The notes beneath the pieces are model-generated. The model saw only the letters and a program-made list of their open reading frames with translations, made no database searches and had not been told where the DNA came from. Positions 7,557 to 17,971 of a stretch of 64,000 bases of DNA are shown here, one piece after another. Origin of the DNA: JABLTI01 sp035528035 (GTDB lineage Archaea; Asgardarchaeota; Heimdallarchaeia; JABLTI01); contig DATKZI010000020.1 in the NCBI GenBank assembly GCA_035528035.1, positions 1 through 64,000 on the forward strand. The letters run 5' to 3'. Positions within the stretch are counted from its first letter, which is position 1, and every line of letters begins with the position of its first letter. A program made the position numbers and the translations under genes.

Positions 7557-9592
7557 TATTGACTGGAGCTTAGACCGGTTGGAACCGGCTTTGACTTACC
7601 AGCATTGAGCAGGATTCACAAACTGTTCACAAGCTTTCGCTCTTGCAGTTTGCTATGTTTGAATTGAACAGTCGTCCCCTTCTTGTCACTGCGACCTGCG
7701 AGCCCTTTCAGGCCCACAGGCACCCTTTATCCCAAAGTTACAGGGCGATTTTGCCGATTTCCCTAACCATCTTTGACCGAACACGCCTTAGGCTTCTCAC
7801 CTTGGGACACCTGTGTCAGTTCTGGGTACGATTACGTGGAATCCTTATCATTTTCCTTTTCATGGGCGAGTGGAAACAGCTATAGCCACCACTATTGGTA
7901 GCCTATTCCTGCTTTCACCTTCTTCTCACCGTCACGGTACTTCGAAGGCTTATACAGTTAAATGAGGCGACAGCCTCACATAGCTTATCCAGTCGCGTCA
8001 GAAAATGATCTTTGCGTTACCGCTTCTGACGTATCCACGCAGTACAGGAATATAAACCTGTTTCCCTTTCGAGCATCTCAGGTAAGAATGCTCTTAGGAT
8101 CGACTAACTCACGGCTGACGAACGTTGCCGTGAAAACCTTGCCCTTTCGGCGGAGAGGATTCTCACCTCTCTTTGCTGTTACTACCGCCAGGATCTGCAA
8201 ATCTGATCGGTCAACAGGACATCACTGCCCTACTTCCGCCCAATCAGATCGCCCAACTACCGGATCACACCTTTCAGTGTGCCCCAAGGTATCGGAGCTC
8301 AATTTAGCCCCGTCCATTCTCGGAGCCCAAAGACTCGGTAAGTCCACTGTTACGTGTTGCTTAACGGATGGCTGTTTCTGAGCCTACCGCCTTACTGTCT
8401 TTGTCTGAGGACGTCCTTTCTCTGATAACACTTAATTGAGACTTAGGGTCCTTAACCTTGGTCTGGATTATTCTCCTCTCGGCCACGTCCCTTACGGACG
8501 CACGCCCGACTCTGATCGTCTACGGTACACATTCGTTCGTAGTTTGACTAACAGGCGAGGATTTTACTCCCCGTAACCATTAATCCTTGCTCTACCGAAT
8601 GCGCCACCTCAAATCAGGCTGGCCTATGTCCACTTCGTTGGGAACCAGCTATCACCGGTTTAGATTGGTCTTTTGCCCCTATCCGCAAGTCAACAAACAT
8701 GAATTGCACGTCAATACTTGTTCGGCCCTCCACCCGAGTTTCCCCGGGCTTCAGCCTGCTCACGGATAGATCAACCGGTTTCGGGTCTCACTCCTGTGAC
8801 TTCCCGCCCTTTCAGACGGCGTCCCTTGCAAGCTGCGGACTTGTTGCTTTCGCTCCGCTTCCGGGTCTTTGAAACCCTTAAGCTCGCCACAAGAATGAAC
8901 TCCCTGGCCCGTGTTTCTAGACGGACTTTGTGATCCCGCTCCTCTACCTTCGGTCCAGCCGTCACCAGCTTTCTCTTCAGGTAGACTCTACGCTTTCGGA
9001 CCACAAACGTCTATAACCATCTGGTTTCAGGCACTTTTCACCACCCTTTCGGGTTACTTTTCAGCTTTCACTCACGTTACTATTGCGCTATCGGTCTTGA
9101 GACATATTTAGACTTGGAGCTCGTTGTGCCCCATTCACGAGGGATTTCCAACCCCCGCTATTCTGGATACTCCCACTTTCTGGGTTTGATTTCACTTACA
9201 GGACTATCACCTTCTTTGGTAAAACTTTCCAGGATTTTCAGTTATCAAACGCAGAAATAAAGAGAGTCCACAACACCACAGCTCTACAAACTCACGCTTG
9301 CAGATTCGGTTTGGTCTTTGCCCTTTTCACTCGCCGTTACAATCAGGGCATCTCAGTTGATTTCTTTTCCTGCACCTACTAGGATGTTTCCGTCCGGTGC
9401 GTTCCCCCTCCTTTCGGAGGCATATGACTTATTGGTTCATATGATGAATTCACATTTGGCAATCGCGGGATCGACGTTTGCCTGCAACTACCCCGCGCAT
9501 ATCGCAGCTAGCCACGGCCTTCATCGGTGCTCAAGCCTATCCATCCCCCAGATGGCGTTTGCGTGTCGGAACCTACTTTGGAGATCTAGATT

Positions 9593-9980
9593 TCACTTGA
9601 AGAAGTGCGGCCTTCTACGGTAATAAGACGATTGAAAATTAGCATCTGACCTAGGAGCAATTTATTGATCCCATAGCCAGAAGCGATCGTCGAATCACCT
9701 CTTACTCTACGAGCCGTTAATACTCGCGAGCGCATCAATAATTTTACATTATCGTAACTTTATGATTCGCGTCCATTCAATTGTTTCACCCAAACGAATG
9801 TTCGCGGTTTTGATTGTCGTTTTTTCTCTTTTAAAAAGATTGCGATGGTTTAGTTTTATCGCAGAGCCTTTTTACCGAAGCATTTCTTGCTTCCAAACGA
9901 GCGTTTTGTTCTTCCAACAGAGTATTATAAAGCTTCCTATTGGAAGAGAAAACCTTTGTTGGATATTACTTATACCGTTC
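9593..9980 (-). other. 23S rRNA leader (no gene)
   Basis: This stretch between the 23S 5' end and its promoter holds no convincing coding sequence; the plus-strand open frame near 9762-10046 has no family features. It contains part of the processing stem (9584-9606) and a GC-rich segment (9690-9735) able to form local hairpins, typical of a transcribed rRNA leader. No tRNA-Ala or 16S 3' end is present, so the 23S is transcribed alone. Confidence 0.55.
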
Positions 9981-9981
9981 T

Positions 9982-9999
9982 TTCCTTATATAGTTTCTC
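9982..9999 (-). promoter_or_regulatory. Probable 23S rRNA promoter (BRE/TATA)
   Basis: The minus strand reads GAGAAACTATATAAGG: an A-rich BRE-like element followed by a TATATAAG box, placed about 400 bases upstream of the 23S. Transcription would start near 9960. It is the best archaeal promoter match in this gene-free stretch and explains independent transcription of an unlinked 23S. Confidence 0.55.
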
Positions 10000-10085
10000 G
10001 GAGCTTGGTTATGTTAATTCGAAGTACCCCCACCTATCGTTTTTAACTGTTTAATGTTAATTGTTTTTTCTCTCATTATTGTTTA

Positions 10086-10289
10086 TCAATTATTAACTAG
10101 ATTCTTCGTTAAATTAATTAAAATTGCTGCAAAGAAAAACAGGTCTAATGCCCCAACAAGTGATCCGAGAGCAATTATCAGTATATTATTGATAGACCCT
10201 ACGTCTGTAAAATACCATATAATAAATGTGACAAAGAAAAAATTTGGTCCAATGCAAAAAATATAAAACAACTTTCCTTTTGGGTTCAA
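10086..10289 (-). CDS. Small two-helix membrane protein
   Basis: 67 residues with a TTG start. Two hydrophobic helices (about 8-28 and 34-60, the second GSLVGALDLFFFAAILI) are separated by a short polar turn. It follows the zinc-ribbon membrane protein at 10318 by 28 bases on the same strand, so the two may form one unit. No family recognised and no clear ribosome-binding site; the opposite-strand open frame at 10054-10266 is its shadow. Confidence 0.4.
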   Translation of the reverse strand: MNPKGKLFYIFCIGPNFFFVTFIIWYFTDVGSINNILIIALGSLVGALDLFFFAAILINLTKNLVNN

Positions 10290-10317
10290 TAGGCTATCTA
10301 ATAATTTTCTTTCTTGT

Positions 10318-10860
10318 TTACCTTTCTTCTTTTTCTTCGAAGAATTCTTCCAATTTAACTCTTCGTTTTGTTTTTCTTTTCGTTTTTTGAGATTTACTTA
10401 TTATACCAATTAGATAAATTACATCCACTACTAAGGTTAGACTAAACACTATCACATAAAAAACCATTAATCCTTGCGGAATAGTAATTTGAACGGATGA
10501 ACCCAAAATGCCTAATACTATAGTTAAAGCTACCACTGATAAATTAATGTACAAAATATTTCTTAAATTACTCTCAATCATCTTTTTGTTGAAATGTTTT
10601 TCCTCTTTCTTTCTGGGTTTTTTTTTCAATCGAGGTTTTTTTAATAATTCTTTTGATCCACAGTTATAACAAAACTTTGCATCTATCGGTCCCATAGTTT
10701 TACAATTGGTACATTCTTTTATGAAAAGTTCTTCTTGAAGTATATTTGATATTAATTCCTGAATGTTTTTATGACAATGACTGCAAATGTTTTGTTCTAT
10801 TTCTTTTCCCGCGACCTCTTCTTTGTTAATTTTTGTTCCACAATTTGGGCAGTAATTCAT
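10318..10860 (-). CDS. Zinc-ribbon membrane protein
   Basis: 180 residues from ATG 10860, where the first zinc ribbon begins; an ATG at 10893 would add 11 charged residues. Three CxxC-type knuckles are visible: NYCPNCG, ICSHCH, then CTNCKTMGPIDAKFCYNCG, which is a full ribbon of the double zinc-ribbon kind. A lysine-rich linker leads to two membrane helices (about residues 102-121 and 129-153) and a charged tail. Proteins of this design are common in archaea and of unknown function. Confidence 0.7.
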   Translation of the reverse strand: MNYCPNCGTKINKEEVAGKEIEQNICSHCHKNIQELISNILQEELFIKECTNCKTMGPIDAKFCYNCGSKELLKKPRLKKKPRKKEEKHFNKKMIESNLRNILYINLSVVALTIVLGILGSSVQITIPQGLMVFYVIVFSLTLVVDVIYLIGIISKSQKTKRKTKRRVKLEEFFEEKEER

Positions 10861-11050
10861 TTGTCCTTCTTTTTTTTTCTCGGTTCCTCTCATAATATTT
10901 AATCTTACATGATTTCAATTAAAATACCTTTTCAACAACCTTTCGTTTTTCTTGATCTTTTATTTTTAGTCTTCAATTATATTTACTTTTAAATCAATTT
11001 TTTAGTGAAAGGATTTATTATTTCAGATTGTGTATTTTTTTTTGATTAAA

Positions 11051-11377
11051 ATGTCTCCTGATACTGAAAAAATCCAATAATTATTACTGGATCGCATTCA
11101 CAATGAAACTGGTTGGGGAAAACCACTACGACCTCATTGTGAATTTGAGGACTTGTATAATCAAGGAACCCTAGATTATCCAGATGGATCTTTTCATGTT
11201 TCATTTAGATATGTTTTTGATGAGGATGGCTTCTCCCAGTACGATAAAACCCATGTCCTTGATGGAATAATTGTTTTCTCGAGTAATTATGATATTCTGT
11301 CGTTTAGTTTAGAAGAAGTCGATACTGGAGTTGCTTGCAACAAAGAACCATATCTGCTTTATAAAGACCAAAAATAA
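11051..11377 (+). pseudogene. Paralogue of the 11479 gene with an in-frame stop at codon 10
   Basis: Starting at ATG 11051 the frame reads nine codons, a TAA at 11078-11080, then continues in the same frame as LLLDRIHNETGWGKPLRPH and on to 11377. The part after the stop aligns along its length with the intact neighbour at 11479 (ETGWG-PL--H-E, FDEDGFS--DK-H-L-G). Either the gene is inactivated by a single base change, or translation starts downstream at a rare codon, for example TTG 11153, which would lose the conserved N-terminus. Function of the family unknown. Confidence 0.55.
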
Positions 11378-11478
11378 GAAAAATTGCTACTGGTATTTTT
11401 TTTACAATATTAGATAAGATTATATTTGATTATTGCTTTTTATTATATGTTGGAGGAATCAGTATAAAATTCGAAGAA

Positions 11479-11781
11479 GTGAAAGAAATCATTCTTTCTT
11501 ATATTCATGAAGAAACAGGCTGGGGAAATCCCTTACAATCCCATTATGAGCTTGAGGAATTAACCATTATGGCCTTAGTTGAGGAACGTGATGGTAGCCG
11601 TAATGTTTCCTTCGAATATTTATTTAATGAAGATGGTTTCTCGAAAAATGACAAGTCTCACATTTTAGTTGGCAATGTTATTATTAGCCCTACTGGTAAA
11701 CTTGTTTATAGGCAACTTAAAGAAACCCATCGTGGTGTTGCTGCTCAAAAATTATTTAAAACTCAAACAAGTAGTAGCTAA
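11479..11781 (+). CDS. Small conserved protein of unknown function (ETGWG family)
   Basis: 100 residues with a GTG start; a GGAGG motif at 11452-11456 lies rather far upstream (about 22 bases), so a non-standard start closer to it is possible. The sequence carries HEETGWGNPLQSHYELEEL and FNEDGFSKNDKSHILVGN, shared with the broken copy just upstream. Soluble, mixed alpha/beta by composition, no cysteines. I do not recognise the family; it could be a small stand-alone domain related to immunity proteins. Tandem copies suggest local duplication. Confidence 0.6.
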   Translation: MKEIILSYIHEETGWGNPLQSHYELEELTIMALVEERDGSRNVSFEYLFNEDGFSKNDKSHILVGNVIISPTGKLVYRQLKETHRGVAAQKLFKTQTSSS

Positions 11782-11793
11782 TCTATCTTTTAT

Positions 11794-13113
11794 CTATTGT
11801 TTTCTTTTTTGTTTATTTTTTCTTCTTATTATGATATTTATCGTAATAAATGAAATTGCTAATGTTGCACCCAGCAGCCATAATTGGTTCATTGATATCG
11901 GTTCAGCAAATTTATTCAAAGTGAGATCATTTCCTAGAAAATAATCATTCATTAAATGATTGATTTCTGTATTATCAATTAGGTAATTTGCTTCTATTCC
12001 TTCGAGTGTTTTTCCATAAGCAAATAATGGCACATGCCTAGTTGTGTGACCTCCCGTTTTCCAGTCAACTGTTATACTGTTCACTCGAGATATTCTTATA
12101 GTTCGATTTTGTTCCTCAGTATTTCCAAACACTGGTAGTATTTCATTTAAATTATCCGAAACTATTTCTAGTCCACCCGTCTCATGATCAGCAGTAACTA
12201 GTAAAATTGTATTTGGATGTTCTTTTGTGTATATTAAAGCCTCATTAATTGCTTTATCAAAGGCAATCGTTTCCAATGCTACGCCTACTTTATCATTATC
12301 ATGTGCTGCATGATCTATTCTTCCTCCTTCAACCATCAAGAAAAAACCATCTGTATCTTGTGCTAAGATCTCAAGACTTTTACTAGTCATCTCAGCTAAA
12401 GAAGGTATCAAGGTTAAATTTCGATCCTCTTCATAAGGCATATGTCCTCCTGAAAATAGACCGAAAATTCTTCCAGAAGTTTGACTTTCTAAAGCAGTTT
12501 TATTAGTAACAAAAGTATATCCTTTCGTTATCATTGTTTCTATTTGTTCCTCGGTGATGTATGAGCTTCCTCCTCCCAACAAAATGTCCACATTAGCGTT
12601 TTCAACAATTTGCCTTGTTATTTCATCATAATTATTTCTACTATTTACATGAGTGATGAAACTTGCAGGTGTTGCATGCTGAACAAAAGCTGTGCTTACT
12701 ACCCCTGTTGATTTTCCTAATTCTATTGCTGTTTCTAGAATAGTTTTCAGTATTTCTCCTGTGATACTAACAGCAATATTTCCATTGGAAGTTTTTTCAC
12801 CAGTTGCTATAGCTGTTGCTGCTGCAGCGGAATCTGTTAGAATATCATTGACATTATTAGTGTAAACTGAATATTGTTTGGGTAATGATTCCATTGTAAG
12901 ATTGTTGTCTTTTCCTACTTCCACATATTGTCCTAATGTAACATGATTATGCCCCATACCATCTCCAATCATTAGTATTATACTATAGTTGTTTGTTATT
13001 GTTTTAGCTTCAAAATTGCTTGCTTGTATAACTGTTATAGTTCCTATACTGCTAAATATAATTAAAATTGCTAGGAGACTTCCTAATAATTCAGATTTTC
13101 TATATAACGTCAT
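11794..13113 (-). CDS. Alkaline phosphatase, membrane-anchored and exported
   Basis: 439 residues from ATG 13113; an upstream ATG at 13146 overlaps the preceding gene and adds no hydrophobic sequence. A signal peptide (MTLYRKSELLG then a hydrophobic run) precedes the alkaline phosphatase superfamily core: MIGDGMG metal motif, TDSAAAATAIATG holding the serine nucleophile, HATPASF, VEGGRIDHAAH, TADHETGG and a final GGHTTRHVP. A C-terminal membrane helix followed by RRKNKQKRKQ anchors it, with the catalytic domain outside. It would release phosphate from extracellular monoesters. It starts 3 bases after the end of the oxidoreductase gene, so the two may share a transcript although their roles are unrelated. 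Confidence 0.95.
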   Translation of the reverse strand: MTLYRKSELLGSLLAILIIFSSIGTITVIQASNFEAKTITNNYSIILMIGDGMGHNHVTLGQYVEVGKDNNLTMESLPKQYSVYTNNVNDILTDSAAAATAIATGEKTSNGNIAVSITGEILKTILETAIELGKSTGVVSTAFVQHATPASFITHVNSRNNYDEITRQIVENANVDILLGGGSSYITEEQIETMITKGYTFVTNKTALESQTSGRIFGLFSGGHMPYEEDRNLTLIPSLAEMTSKSLEILAQDTDGFFLMVEGGRIDHAAHDNDKVGVALETIAFDKAINEALIYTKEHPNTILLVTADHETGGLEIVSDNLNEILPVFGNTEEQNRTIRISRVNSITVDWKTGGHTTRHVPLFAYGKTLEGIEANYLIDNTEINHLMNDYFLGNDLTLNKFAEPISMNQLWLLGATLAISFITINIIIRRKNKQKRKQ

Positions 13114-13115
13114 AG

Positions 13116-15002
13116 CTATACTTCCGGTAAATAATCTATAATCCAAGGAATATCTAATTCGTGTAATTTTATTTTAGTAGGAATTCCTATTTCAGTCCAC
13201 CCCATTATTTTATAATATAATTCCCGAGCCTTTAGAAATTGCTTATGATCTAAAGCTGTTTTTGATAATGCTCCTGAGGATGTTGACGAAAAGAATCTTT
13301 CAGGTAGCATATCATCTTTAGCGGTAAATCCTTCCCTAATATTAAACACTCGAGCCATAGTATTGACCCGTTCTCCTACCTTCATTAATTCCCACATTGA
13401 GATATTCCAACCTGTTATTGCTCGAGTTATATCAACTATATCCCTATGAATCCAAGGTTGAAACATACACATTAACAAACAATTGTTAACAGTTCGCCAA
13501 TTTGTTTGATAAACAAGTGCTCGAACCTTCCTTGGGCCCAAATCATCGAGTGGTATAGTTTCATAAATCCCCAAAGGATTATAGTTCTCGATCGTTGCTT
13601 CATTTGTTAAAAATTGGTCATTCAAATTATGCATATGATCAGCTCCAGTGGGAGAGAGAGCATAACCCAAACCTAAACCTCTTTTCAACCGCGGTTCATG
13701 CATCGGTATTTCCAAACCTTTAACATGCATAGCAAATTTTCTCGCTTTCTCACCTAGTTCCTCAGCAATCCGTTTGACACCTTGAGCTAGCAGGTTACCT
13801 ATTCCTTCTCGTTTAGCTATTTTTTCAATGAGCGGAATTAGAACCTCACTATTTCCAAAAGTAATATCTAAACCATCGGTTTGCTCCTTGGTTATAAGCT
13901 TCTTTTCAAAACATTCCATAACAAAACCAATTGTTACTCCAGTAGATAGAGCATCCAAGGAATATTTATTACATAATTCATTTGCTTTACAAATAGCTTT
14001 TACATCATCAATACCACAATTTGGACCAAAAGCTCCTAGCGATTCATATTCTGGAGCGCCATATTTTGCTTGCACCTCCCATGGTTCTGAAAATTGAACT
14101 ATTTTTTTACACCTAATTGGACAAGCATAACACCCCTCCATTTCTAAGCCAATTGTTTCTTTTATTGTCCTTGGATCGATTTTAGCTATTGAAGAAAAAA
14201 CACCATCTCTGAAATTTCGAACTGATAAATTGCCAGATGTAACAAAGGATTCCATTCGATCACCACCTGTTCCTAATAGTGAAAAGTGTTCCAAATCTTT
14301 GAGATATTCATTGTTCATCTTTTTTCTTAATTCAGCTAATAACTCGTCATTTGCTATGGGTATTGTTAATTTTCCACGAACAGCTACTGCTTTGAGATTT
14401 TTTGAACCCATGATAGCACCCATACCCGTTCTCCCTGCAGCGTGCCTTAAGTCATGCATAATACAAGCATATCTTACAAGGTTCTCTCCACCAGGACCTA
14501 TTGATGCTATTCGAACTTTCTCATCACCTAATTCTCCTTTAATGATTTCATGTACCTCCCCGGTAGTTTTCCCCCACAAATGTTTAGCATCTCTTATCTC
14601 TGCGATATCATCTGTTATTAGAAAATAGACAGGCTTTTGAGCTTTCCCAGTAAAGATAACTGCATCATGCCCTGTTCGTTTCAATTCTGTCCCCCAAAAA
14701 CCACCTACTTCGGCCTCACCAAAACCTCCAGTAAGGGGTGATTTTGCGCCTACACAGCTACGACTTACCCCTGAAAGAGCAACTCCTGTTAATGGACCTG
14801 AAGCGAAAATCAAGATATTTTTCATACTTAAAGGATCAATTCTTGGTTGCAATTCTTTGAGTAGATAATAAGCAACAAACCCTTCTCCCCCGATATATCT
14901 TTTATAGATTAACTCATCAGGAGATTCTTCTGTTATCTTCTCTCGAGTTAGATCAACCCGCAATATTTTACCAAAATATCCTGCAGCCAAAATTTCCACC
15001 AA
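13116..15002 (-). CDS. Tungsten-dependent aldehyde ferredoxin oxidoreductase
   Basis: 628 residues, full length for the AOR family. It opens with GYFGKILRVDLTREK, the typical N-terminus, followed by the pterin-binding segment with GG-GFVAYYLL, SGPLTG and SPLTGGFGEAEVGG. The 4Fe-4S ligands are in CYACPIRCKK (about residues 291-298) plus the cysteine of NNCLLMC near 507. The protein oxidises aldehydes to acids with reduction of ferredoxin using a tungstopterin cofactor, in the cytoplasm. The exact substrate (AOR, FOR or other subclass) cannot be read from the sequence. Confidence 0.95.
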   Translation of the reverse strand: MVEILAAGYFGKILRVDLTREKITEESPDELIYKRYIGGEGFVAYYLLKELQPRIDPLSMKNILIFASGPLTGVALSGVSRSCVGAKSPLTGGFGEAEVGGFWGTELKRTGHDAVIFTGKAQKPVYFLITDDIAEIRDAKHLWGKTTGEVHEIIKGELGDEKVRIASIGPGGENLVRYACIMHDLRHAAGRTGMGAIMGSKNLKAVAVRGKLTIPIANDELLAELRKKMNNEYLKDLEHFSLLGTGGDRMESFVTSGNLSVRNFRDGVFSSIAKIDPRTIKETIGLEMEGCYACPIRCKKIVQFSEPWEVQAKYGAPEYESLGAFGPNCGIDDVKAICKANELCNKYSLDALSTGVTIGFVMECFEKKLITKEQTDGLDITFGNSEVLIPLIEKIAKREGIGNLLAQGVKRIAEELGEKARKFAMHVKGLEIPMHEPRLKRGLGLGYALSPTGADHMHNLNDQFLTNEATIENYNPLGIYETIPLDDLGPRKVRALVYQTNWRTVNNCLLMCMFQPWIHRDIVDITRAITGWNISMWELMKVGERVNTMARVFNIREGFTAKDDMLPERFFSSTSSGALSKTALDHKQFLKARELYYKIMGWTEIGIPTKIKLHELDIPWIIDYLPEV

Positions 15003-15157
15003 AAATATTTTACTGATACTATGACTATAGATAATTAATAGTTTTTTAATATTAATTCTAAGAAATATCTTTTTTTATTCGAATTAACTGATTCTTCATT
15101 ATGGCAATACTTTTAATTATAAAGTAAAAGCAAAATATTGTAAAAATAATAATTTAT

Positions 15158-17566
15158 ATGAGAAATCTGGAGGTCAATAAACTATTGTTCCAACTTACAA
15201 CCATGAATGGTCGTTTCCAACTCAATCATAAGGAAACTTTTCTTAGATCTGGAGAATACCACTACTTCCGTATTGACCCTGAAAATTGGGAAAAAGATCT
15301 TATAGTCCTTAAGGATGAAGGGCAAATTAATGTTATTTCCACTTATATCCCCTGGATTTTTCATGAATTATATGAGGATCAATTCGATTTTGAAGGTGAT
15401 ACTCATCCTAGAAGGAATTTACATGAATTTCTTACCATTTGCCAAAAATTAGCGTTGCCTGTTATTATTCGTCCTGGACCTTTCATTTACTCGGAATATC
15501 AAGGTTTTGGCATTCCACTCTGGATCGCTGAACTTTATCCTGAGGTAGTAGTAAAAAAGGCTGATGGAACTCTAGATAAGACAGAAGAATATTTTAACGT
15601 TTGCCTTAACCACCCCAAATATCTTGAGTTAGTTAAGAAATGGTATAAGAAATTAAAACGAGAATTAACTTCTTATTTTGAAAACCCAATTGTGATATTT
15701 CAATTAGATAATGAAACTGGTTTAATGTATAATTTTAATGTCGGAAAAATTGATTTTAATGAATTTACCATTCAAAGCTTTCATAATTGGCTTGAGAAGG
15801 AATTTGGCAACGTTCAAACATTAAGTGTTTATTGTGTAGAAAGTTATCTTTCTTTTGATGAAGTTCAGCCACCAAAAGATGGTTTAAATGTATCAAAATC
15901 AATGATTTGGCAATCATTCTTTGAAGATTGGACAACCCAATATTTAGAAAACTTGCGTGAAATCGCTCATGAATTAGATATCCCACTTATTTTTTCAACT
16001 ACAGAATCTGGTAATTACTTTAATCCATCGAATCCTATTAAGAAAGCTCCCTTAGTAGAAATTTATGGTTATACTGTTAATACTAAGACTTTTAGGTCAT
16101 CTTTTACTAATGATGTTCCCTTCTGGAACTCCATTATTCCTTCTATTTTCAAAGGTTATTTACAACCTGAATACCAACCATTATTTGCTGCAGAAATCGG
16201 TTGCGGTTGGTTTGACCCTCGAGTGACTGTCAAAACTATTGCTACTGTTCAGTCCATGATGGGGTCCATCGCTCATGGAGCAAAAGGCATTAATATGTAT
16301 ATTATTCGAGATGGTGAGGATATTGAAGGAAATAAATACTACTACAACAGCATGATAAGTCACACTGGTAAGAAACTGAAAAGATTTACTGCTGTTCAAA
16401 GCGTTTATGCTTTTATTGATAAATTGGGAGAAGAGCTTGTTAAATCAGAGGAGATTTATGATGAAATTGCTTTTGCAACTTATTCAATGAACCATCGTGT
16501 AATCCCGGGAGATTTTGATCAAACAGGGAAAATCATTCGACCAATTAAGATCATTAATATGCAAGCTGAATATGGTATTTTTGGTTTATTACTAGCAAAA
16601 GGCTTTAATCCTGAACCTATTGCTCTTGAGAGAGCTAATTTACGGGATATGAAAAAACTCAAAGCCGTTTTCTTCCATAATCGTGGAGCGATTTTCAAGA
16701 ATGATTTTACTAAACTTCTGGATTATGTTAAAACAGGTGGAAATCTTATAACCGGACCCAATTTTCCTGTCATGAACGAGAAAGGGTTCCCAATTGATAC
16801 CCAAAAACTCTTTCCAGCGGTTGTTACCAAACAGAAAATTTTTGGTAGGAATGCTAACCTTCTCAAAATTATTGCTTCTTATTTAAATTTCCAATTCCAA
16901 AAAAATCGGTTGAAAAATTATAATAAATACGCTATTTATCATCTTGAACGTACAGAAAGACAGAATATCTTACGTTCTTGGAAACCTTGGGGAGCATTTG
17001 CGAAGACAATAAGCAACAAGAAATTACATATTGATTATATCACTCGAGAGTTCATGTGGCAAGTGGAAAATGTTAAACCATTTTTGAAATTACGAAATAA
17101 AACAATCGGTTATCAATTTGTTCTTGGTAAAGGAACTAATACTCTCTTTGGTACACCTTTAGGAGCTCGATATATGATTGACGCTTTCTATCGTGATTCT
17201 AACAAGATAAAGAAGCAAAATAAGGAATTTATAGAAGAACTACTTTCTCAATTTAATGTCGATAAAACCTTTGATTCAAATGTAGAAATTGAAATTGTTG
17301 GAAGATACAACAAGAAAAGCCAATCATTATTAGTTTTTCTTTTAAATAGAGGTAAAAAGAAAGAAGGAACTTTTAAAATATTGATCCCAGCAAAAACGAG
17401 ATTACCAAAAGATCAACAATTAAAAATCGAAGTGCTCTATTCCTTTTATAGATCAGAAGTAAATAAATTAGAGACTAATTTAGATGAAATGAACACCACT
17501 GGATTGAAATTTAAAATTGGAAAAGACGATTGTTTAGTATTAAAATTTTCACCTAAAGAAATATAA
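15158..17566 (+). CDS. GH35-type beta-galactosidase, cytoplasmic
   Basis: 802 residues without a signal peptide. The catalytic TIM barrel follows the GH35 pattern: SGEYHYFRI near residue 25, STYIPWIFHE, FEGDTHPRRNLHEFL, IIRPGPFIYSEYQGFGIP. The acid/base glutamate is in FQLDNETG (near residue 186), where most members read N-E-Y/N-G, and the nucleophile is the glutamate of AAEIGCGW (near 346). The second half carries an all-beta region with a GATase-like segment (AVFFHNRGA, TGGNLITGPNFP). It would hydrolyse beta-galactosides or related sugars. It stands as a single gene. Confidence 0.85.
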   Translation: MRNLEVNKLLFQLTTMNGRFQLNHKETFLRSGEYHYFRIDPENWEKDLIVLKDEGQINVISTYIPWIFHELYEDQFDFEGDTHPRRNLHEFLTICQKLALPVIIRPGPFIYSEYQGFGIPLWIAELYPEVVVKKADGTLDKTEEYFNVCLNHPKYLELVKKWYKKLKRELTSYFENPIVIFQLDNETGLMYNFNVGKIDFNEFTIQSFHNWLEKEFGNVQTLSVYCVESYLSFDEVQPPKDGLNVSKSMIWQSFFEDWTTQYLENLREIAHELDIPLIFSTTESGNYFNPSNPIKKAPLVEIYGYTVNTKTFRSSFTNDVPFWNSIIPSIFKGYLQPEYQPLFAAEIGCGWFDPRVTVKTIATVQSMMGSIAHGAKGINMYIIRDGEDIEGNKYYYNSMISHTGKKLKRFTAVQSVYAFIDKLGEELVKSEEIYDEIAFATYSMNHRVIPGDFDQTGKIIRPIKIINMQAEYGIFGLLLAKGFNPEPIALERANLRDMKKLKAVFFHNRGAIFKNDFTKLLDYVKTGGNLITGPNFPVMNEKGFPIDTQKLFPAVVTKQKIFGRNANLLKIIASYLNFQFQKNRLKNYNKYAIYHLERTERQNILRSWKPWGAFAKTISNKKLHIDYITREFMWQVENVKPFLKLRNKTIGYQFVLGKGTNTLFGTPLGARYMIDAFYRDSNKIKKQNKEFIEELLSQFNVDKTFDSNVEIEIVGRYNKKSQSLLVFLLNRGKKKEGTFKILIPAKTRLPKDQQLKIEVLYSFYRSEVNKLETNLDEMNTTGLKFKIGKDDCLVLKFSPKEI

Positions 17567-17599
17567 TTTGCAATTAAAAAGATAAAAGAATGAAAAGAA

Positions 17600-17842
17600 T
17601 CATTTTTTCTCTTTAGAACGTATAACAGACATAGCTTTATCGATGGTTTGATCTTTTAGATCCTTTGCTTGTTGATAATGTTTTCTGCAGAACCATTCCG
17701 AATATGGTGGATGACCCACACCATTAATTCTTTTCATTTTTCGCTCCCACACTCTATCCGAAAACCTCTTTTTAAAACTGACTAATCCACCCTCGTTTTC
17801 ATCTAAATCTTTATCACATATTCCACATGTAGGAGGTCTCAT
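17600..17842 (-). CDS. Small zinc-binding protein (CxxC...CxxxH)
   Basis: 80 residues. TCGICDKDL near the N-terminus and FCRKHY near residue 52 supply four likely zinc ligands. Between them sits FKKRFSDRVWERKMKRINGVGHPP, basic and probably surface exposed. The C-terminus is helical and charged. Function unknown; the design suggests nucleic-acid or protein binding. It converges on the GH35 gene. Confidence 0.6.
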   Translation of the reverse strand: MRPPTCGICDKDLDENEGGLVSFKKRFSDRVWERKMKRINGVGHPPYSEWFCRKHYQQAKDLKDQTIDKAMSVIRSKEKK

Positions 17843-17971
17843 TGTACATTCCAGTTTAAGCTATTGGATAATTTATATCCATTCTTTTTTTACTTTTGGT
17901 ATAAATAAATTTTAGGGATAAAATACCTTCTTGAGAATCATTTTTGCTTGCTTTTATTAATTTTTTAGGTT

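Noticed and set aside
9762..10046. Plus-strand open frame of 94 codons upstream of the zinc-ribbon genes
   Set aside because: Low complexity, no family motif, no ribosome-binding site, and antisense to the inferred 23S leader and promoter.
10054..10266. Plus-strand frame opposite the 10086-10289 membrane protein
   Set aside because: Its residue pattern is the antisense shadow of hydrophobic helices on the minus strand.
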